This document shows positions 61,167-64,000 of a stretch of 64,000 bases of DNA, piece after piece; positions within the stretch are counted from its first letter, which is position 1, and each line of letters begins with the position of its first letter. Under the pieces are notes generated by a model that worked only from the letters and a program-made list of their open reading frames with translations, was not told the origin of the DNA and made no database searches. A program made the translations under genes and the position numbers. The stretch is taken from contig JBFYWB010000003.1 in assembly GCA_041299015.1 (NCBI GenBank), positions 1 to 64,000 on the forward strand, in the 5' to 3' direction. Origin of the DNA: JARFQH01 sp041299015 (GTDB taxonomy: Bacteria; Desulfobacterota; Desulfobacteria; Desulfobacterales; SG8-13).

Positions 61167-62402
61167 TTACAGACGATACAGGGTCGGCTTGCGGTCGTTG
61201 CCGATGTCGATGCCCACGGCATCGCCGGTCTTGAAACCCATGCGACGCAGCGTGCGGACGACCTGCTTATGGTGCTCCAACGACCAAAAGACGGACCAGA
61301 TGGGATTTCGCACGGTATCAATGCCGTACGCGTCGTGACCGCATAGGTTGATCCGGAACTTATCCTTGGCGATCAGGGTGTCGGATTCCGCCAGAAAGGC
61401 ATCCACCGTATAGTGGCTCTGGTAAAGCGCCTTGGAGAGTTGTTGCTGCAGTTCGGGGGTGTCGTCGAGATAATGGTTGGTGATCTGGTAGAGTTCCTCC
61501 GGCGGTTGGATCGCTAGTCCCAAAATAGCAAATCGTCGGTTGCTGAGCGCGAATTGTTCCATTTCCTTTTCGCGGGCCTTGATCTCTTCCAGAAGTGAGT
61601 TGATGTTGGCGGGCGCATCCGCCCGGCCGAGAACCAGATCTTCACAGAGACCGACCAACTTCAGATAGAAAGCCTGAGCGTCAATGACATAAAGAGGGCG
61701 CTCGCGGTAATTGCGCCGTTTGCGTATCCGGCGGACGCCGTCGAGTTTTATGGACCTTTTTTCCTCCTCGTGTTCGAGAATTTCGATCTGCGAGATGTTC
61801 TTTGCCTGAACGACGAATATATGGTTGTCCGCACCAATGATGTATTCGATTTCGCAGGGAAACCCCAGGCAGGTTTCGATCTTCTGTGAAATTTTCAGCA
61901 GTTTACGATCGTGGGGCGTTTGGGTAATGTAGGGTTCGCTTTGAACCTTGTGAACCCTGTCCCTGCAATAGCCGAACTCCCATTGATGCCAGAGCTTTTT
62001 GGCCATGACGCTGGAGCCGTTGACAAATGGCATCACGATGACGCCCATTTGCTCCGGGTCGACTTCGGGAGCGCCCTCAAAAATTTGCTGCCGCAAGATA
62101 GAGAGGTGTTTGACCGTTTTCGCGAATGTAATCATGCGTTGGCGGGCGTACTTAATGCCGCCCAGGTCGGCGTAAGTCTCCAGTGAGTCGAAGGTCCCAC
62201 CCTTGTAATAGGATTCCATGGGATGCGCGCTGCGGGCGATCACCTTGAAGCTCTCGCGGTGCTTATCGAGAAATCCCTTCAGCACCTCGAATCGCTCGTG
62301 CTTGAAATCCGAGGCCGAAACGTAGACGAAATCGGGCACGGTAAATCCGCACTGGTGCAGTTTGCTCAGTAGTTTCGCTTTTTCCGGTAAATGCGCTTGC
62401 AT
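61167..62402 (-). CDS. PEP/pyruvate-binding (PPDK_N, ATP-grasp) domain protein
   Basis: 411 residues from the ATG at 62402 (AAGG 9 nt upstream). Start LPEKAKLLSKLHQCGFTVPD matches the PPDK_N beginning, then IARSAHPMESYYKGGTFDSL and MPFVNGSSVMAKKLWH, and the substrate-site EIEYIIGADNHIFVVQ. No phosphohistidine or PEP barrel domain is present, so it is a stand-alone ATP-grasp unit with an unknown C-terminal part (about 260-411). The frame is open further to 62693, but that part encodes a broken methyltransferase (see 62540-62851). It precedes gdhA and may be co-transcribed. Confidence 0.7.
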   Translation of the reverse strand: MQAHLPEKAKLLSKLHQCGFTVPDFVYVSASDFKHERFEVLKGFLDKHRESFKVIARSAHPMESYYKGGTFDSLETYADLGGIKYARQRMITFAKTVKHLSILRQQIFEGAPEVDPEQMGVIVMPFVNGSSVMAKKLWHQWEFGYCRDRVHKVQSEPYITQTPHDRKLLKISQKIETCLGFPCEIEYIIGADNHIFVVQAKNISQIEILEHEEEKRSIKLDGVRRIRKRRNYRERPLYVIDAQAFYLKLVGLCEDLVLGRADAPANINSLLEEIKAREKEMEQFALSNRRFAILGLAIQPPEELYQITNHYLDDTPELQQQLSKALYQSHYTVDAFLAESDTLIAKDKFRINLCGHDAYGIDTVRNPIWSVFWSLEHHKQVVRTLRRMGFKTGDAVGIDIGNDRKPTLYRL

Positions 62403-62539
62403 ATACAGACCTTTCCAGCCCGTAACTTGCCATACGCCCGACGGATCGATCCATCGGGGTTTTGTGGTTATCAGTGTAATATTTCTGCCAGAAAAATCAA
62501 CTTGTTCCGTAATTGGAAGCCAGCTGGGCCGCACGCCAT

Positions 62540-62851
62540 GGGGAGGGTTCTCCTTCCTCCAGACGGCGTCGGTGAAGACGAGATGACCACCGGGGCGCAG
62601 GAGGTCGCGACAAATCCCGAGGGCGTCCCTCGATGCCGAGGTTGTAAAGCGCGCCCTCGGACCATACGAGGTCGCAGCTCGCGGGCGGTTCATGAAGCAG
62701 GCGACTGCTCTCCTCGGGTCTGTCCCAGTAGCGACGGCATGTGCTCCGCGCGAAGCCGGCGCTCGATGAGCGGCAAATCCTCGCGCGTGACGTCGAGAAG
62801 CGTCAGGGTCATGACCATCTCCTGCCGCGTGGGCAGGCCGGAAGGGGCGTC
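62540..62851 (-). pseudogene. Frameshifted class I SAM-dependent methyltransferase remnant
   Basis: Three frames in order on the minus strand give one protein-like series: frame A has TLTLLDVTREDLPLIERRLR and ends in a stop; frame B has SRLLHEPPASCDLVWSEGAL then YNLGIE; frame C has ALGICRDLLRPGGHLVFTDA then VWRKENPP. Together they read like the middle and later part of a methyltransferase (the EGALYN and LRPGG motifs). The SAM-binding N-terminus and the C-terminus are missing. Frame C runs directly into the PPDK_N gene, which creates an artificial fusion frame. Confidence 0.7.
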
Positions 62852-63003
62852 AAGTCACATTATCCCCAACCACAATGCTACTGCGCGTGTCGCAAAGGCT
62901 GTCATGAACGTGTCGTAAACATTGTCGCAAACCTGTCGCGAAGATCAAACTTTTTCCGCACGCTGAAGTCTGTGGGGGGGGTGCACGCAGGGGAACCGGC
63001 CAT
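62852..63003. other. Gap between the methyltransferase remnant and the SLC13 gene
   Basis: About 150 bp, no gene, repeat or terminator that I can support. It holds a run of eight G residues on the plus strand (about 62973). Confidence 0.3.
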
Positions 63004-64000
63004 CTACCCGTAGGGTGGCCACAGGATAGGCAGCAACCCCACCGACACGAGCAGAGAGATAATCGTAAGGGGCAGGCCGACTTTCACGTAGTCGATGAAG
63101 CGATAGCCGCCGGGGCCCATGACGAGCAGATGGGCAGGGTGCGACAGTGGGCTGGCAAAGCTCGACGAGGCCGAAATCGCCACGGTCATCATCAGTAAGT
63201 GCGGTGAAATTCCCAAAGTGTTGGCGGTGCTGAGCGCCACCGGAGCCATCAACACCACCAGGGCCGCCGTGGGGATGATCTGTGTGCCGAGCACGGTCAC
63301 GATAAAGAGCGCGGCAACTACCCAGCGCGGGCCGAGATCACCGACTGCGGCGATCAAAGCCGACGCGCCCATCTGCGCCGCCCCCGTGTTTTCGATGGCA
63401 GCTCCCAGCGGCAGCATACCGGCGATAAGGAACACGACCTTCCACTCAATGGCCCGATAGGCTTCCTCCATGTTCAAGCATCCTACGAGCACCATCAGCG
63501 CCGCCCCGGTAAGGGCGGCAATGGCTATCGGAACAAGGCCGAGGATAGCGCTCAGGATGACCGCCAGCATGATGACAACGGCGATGCGGGCCTTCTCCAA
63601 GCGTGGCGCCTGCGCGGCGGCCTCATCGAGTACGAGAAAGTCGGGATCGCGGGCCAAGGTCTCCAGGTTGCGGCGCTGTCCGTAGACCATCAAGGCATCG
63701 CCGAACTGCAAAGGCGTGTCCTGAAGCCCGGTGCGATAGGCACGGCCCCTGCGCCAGATGGCGAGCACGCTGATGCCGTAGCGTTCGCGGAAAAGCAGGT
63801 CGGCAAGAGTCCGTCCCGCGAGGGTGGTCCTTGGTGAGAGCAGAACTTCCGTCACGCCGATTTGTTGTGACTCCAGTTCTGCTACCATGTTGGAGGATTG
63901 CGCCGCGATTTCCAGTTCCTGGAGACCTTCGAGAACTTCGAGATCGCGGGGCGAACCCTGCAGCAAGAGCTGATCACCGGCCTGCACCTTTTCATCCGGC
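63004..64000 (-). CDS. SLC13-family permease with RCK_C domain (5' end cut by window edge)
   Basis: The frame is open to the right edge, so the N-terminus is outside. The visible part begins in an RCK_C/TrkA_C domain (QAGDQLLLQGSP), with a second RCK_C-like unit (FRERYGISVLAIWRRGRAYR, then LQFGDALMVYG). Membrane helices follow (IAVVIMLAVILSAILGLVPI, then WKVVFLIAGMLPLGAAIENT, SSSFASPLSHPAHLLVMGPG). This is the plan of SLC13/DASS-type permeases with internal RCK domains, which carry sulfate, dicarboxylates or similar anions. The exact substrate is unknown. Sulfate uptake is possible in this kind of organism but unproven. Confidence 0.85.
   Translation of the reverse strand, partial: PDEKVQAGDQLLLQGSPRDLEVLEGLQELEIAAQSSNMVAELESQQIGVTEVLLSPRTTLAGRTLADLLFRERYGISVLAIWRRGRAYRTGLQDTPLQFGDALMVYGQRRNLETLARDPDFLVLDEAAAQAPRLEKARIAVVIMLAVILSAILGLVPIAIAALTGAALMVLVGCLNMEEAYRAIEWKVVFLIAGMLPLGAAIENTGAAQMGASALIAAVGDLGPRWVVAALFIVTVLGTQIIPTAALVVLMAPVALSTANTLGISPHLLMMTVAISASSSFASPLSHPAHLLVMGPGGYRFIDYVKVGLPLTIISLLVSVGLLPILWPPYG

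Noticed and set aside
1..64000. CRISPR array, tRNA, rRNA and intact transposon
   Set aside because: I saw no spaced repeats, cloverleaf with a tRNA-like end, rRNA stretch or transposase on reading both strands; I could not run a dedicated scan.

Overview
The window looks like the chromosome of a GC-rich, anaerobic, sulfate-reducer-type bacterium of the Desulfobacterota (former Deltaproteobacteria). This is inference from gene content: the acetyl-CoA synthase/corrinoid protein genes of the Wood-Ljungdahl pathway with a RACo activator and a DUF3786 neighbour, TRAP transport, a CoA-transferase/GNAT fusion protein, a type II secretion operon, and a LexA/ImuB/DnaE2 mutagenesis cassette. I saw no rRNA, tRNA, CRISPR array or intact insertion sequence.

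Layout. (1) 1-8709, minus strand: type II secretion genes in the order F-G-H-I-J-K-L-M-D; gspD runs off the left edge. gspE and gspC are not in the window. Behind them are a secreted STN-domain protein and a SIMPL (DUF541) protein. (2) 10884-17960, minus strand: a DNA-repair block mutM, lexA, DUF72, imuB, dnaE2. A decayed GxxExxY gene between imaged inverted repeats sits between imuB and dnaE2. RmuC (plus strand) and a universal stress protein follow. (3) 20255-25568: a TRAP transporter (dctP, dctM, dctQ) divergent from the CoA-transferase/GNAT protein; each direction has a recognisable sigma70-type promoter. (4) 25631-34344, plus strand: RACo, then a separate acsD-acsB-acsC-acsE operon with its own promoter, a leader of about 300 nt that can form alternative hairpins, intercistronic hairpins and a terminator. 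These genes move a methyl group from methyl-tetrahydrofolate (AcsE) to the corrinoid protein (AcsC/D), which feeds acetyl-CoA synthase (AcsB), with RACo reactivating the corrinoid. The CO dehydrogenase (acsA) gene is not here.

(5) 34432-51076: mainly housekeeping and central metabolism: DUF3786, a 1397-residue PPDK-like protein without a PEP-binding barrel, GAPDH, RsmA, a small winged-helix-like protein, an M16C protease, IlvD divergent from HisS-AspS, and a DUF486 membrane protein with a structured leader. (6) 51445-55861: a 75-residue membrane protein, an iron-sulfur flavodoxin, a two-gene ABC exporter and a flavoprotein disulfide reductase. (7) 56360-64000: a baeRF-type protein, a P-type ATPase remnant, a CBS protein, a CPA2 antiporter, NADP-type glutamate dehydrogenase, a PPDK_N-type protein whose frame is fused to a frameshifted methyltransferase remnant, and an SLC13 permease that runs off the right edge.

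The observations I find most unusual are the long Ala/Lys-rich tail on AcsD, the alternative hairpins in the acs leader, the GxxExxY remnant bounded by inverted repeats inside the mutagenesis cassette, and two gene remnants (P-type ATPase and methyltransferase) that an automated annotation would probably miss. I did not find a convincing wholly new multi-gene system.
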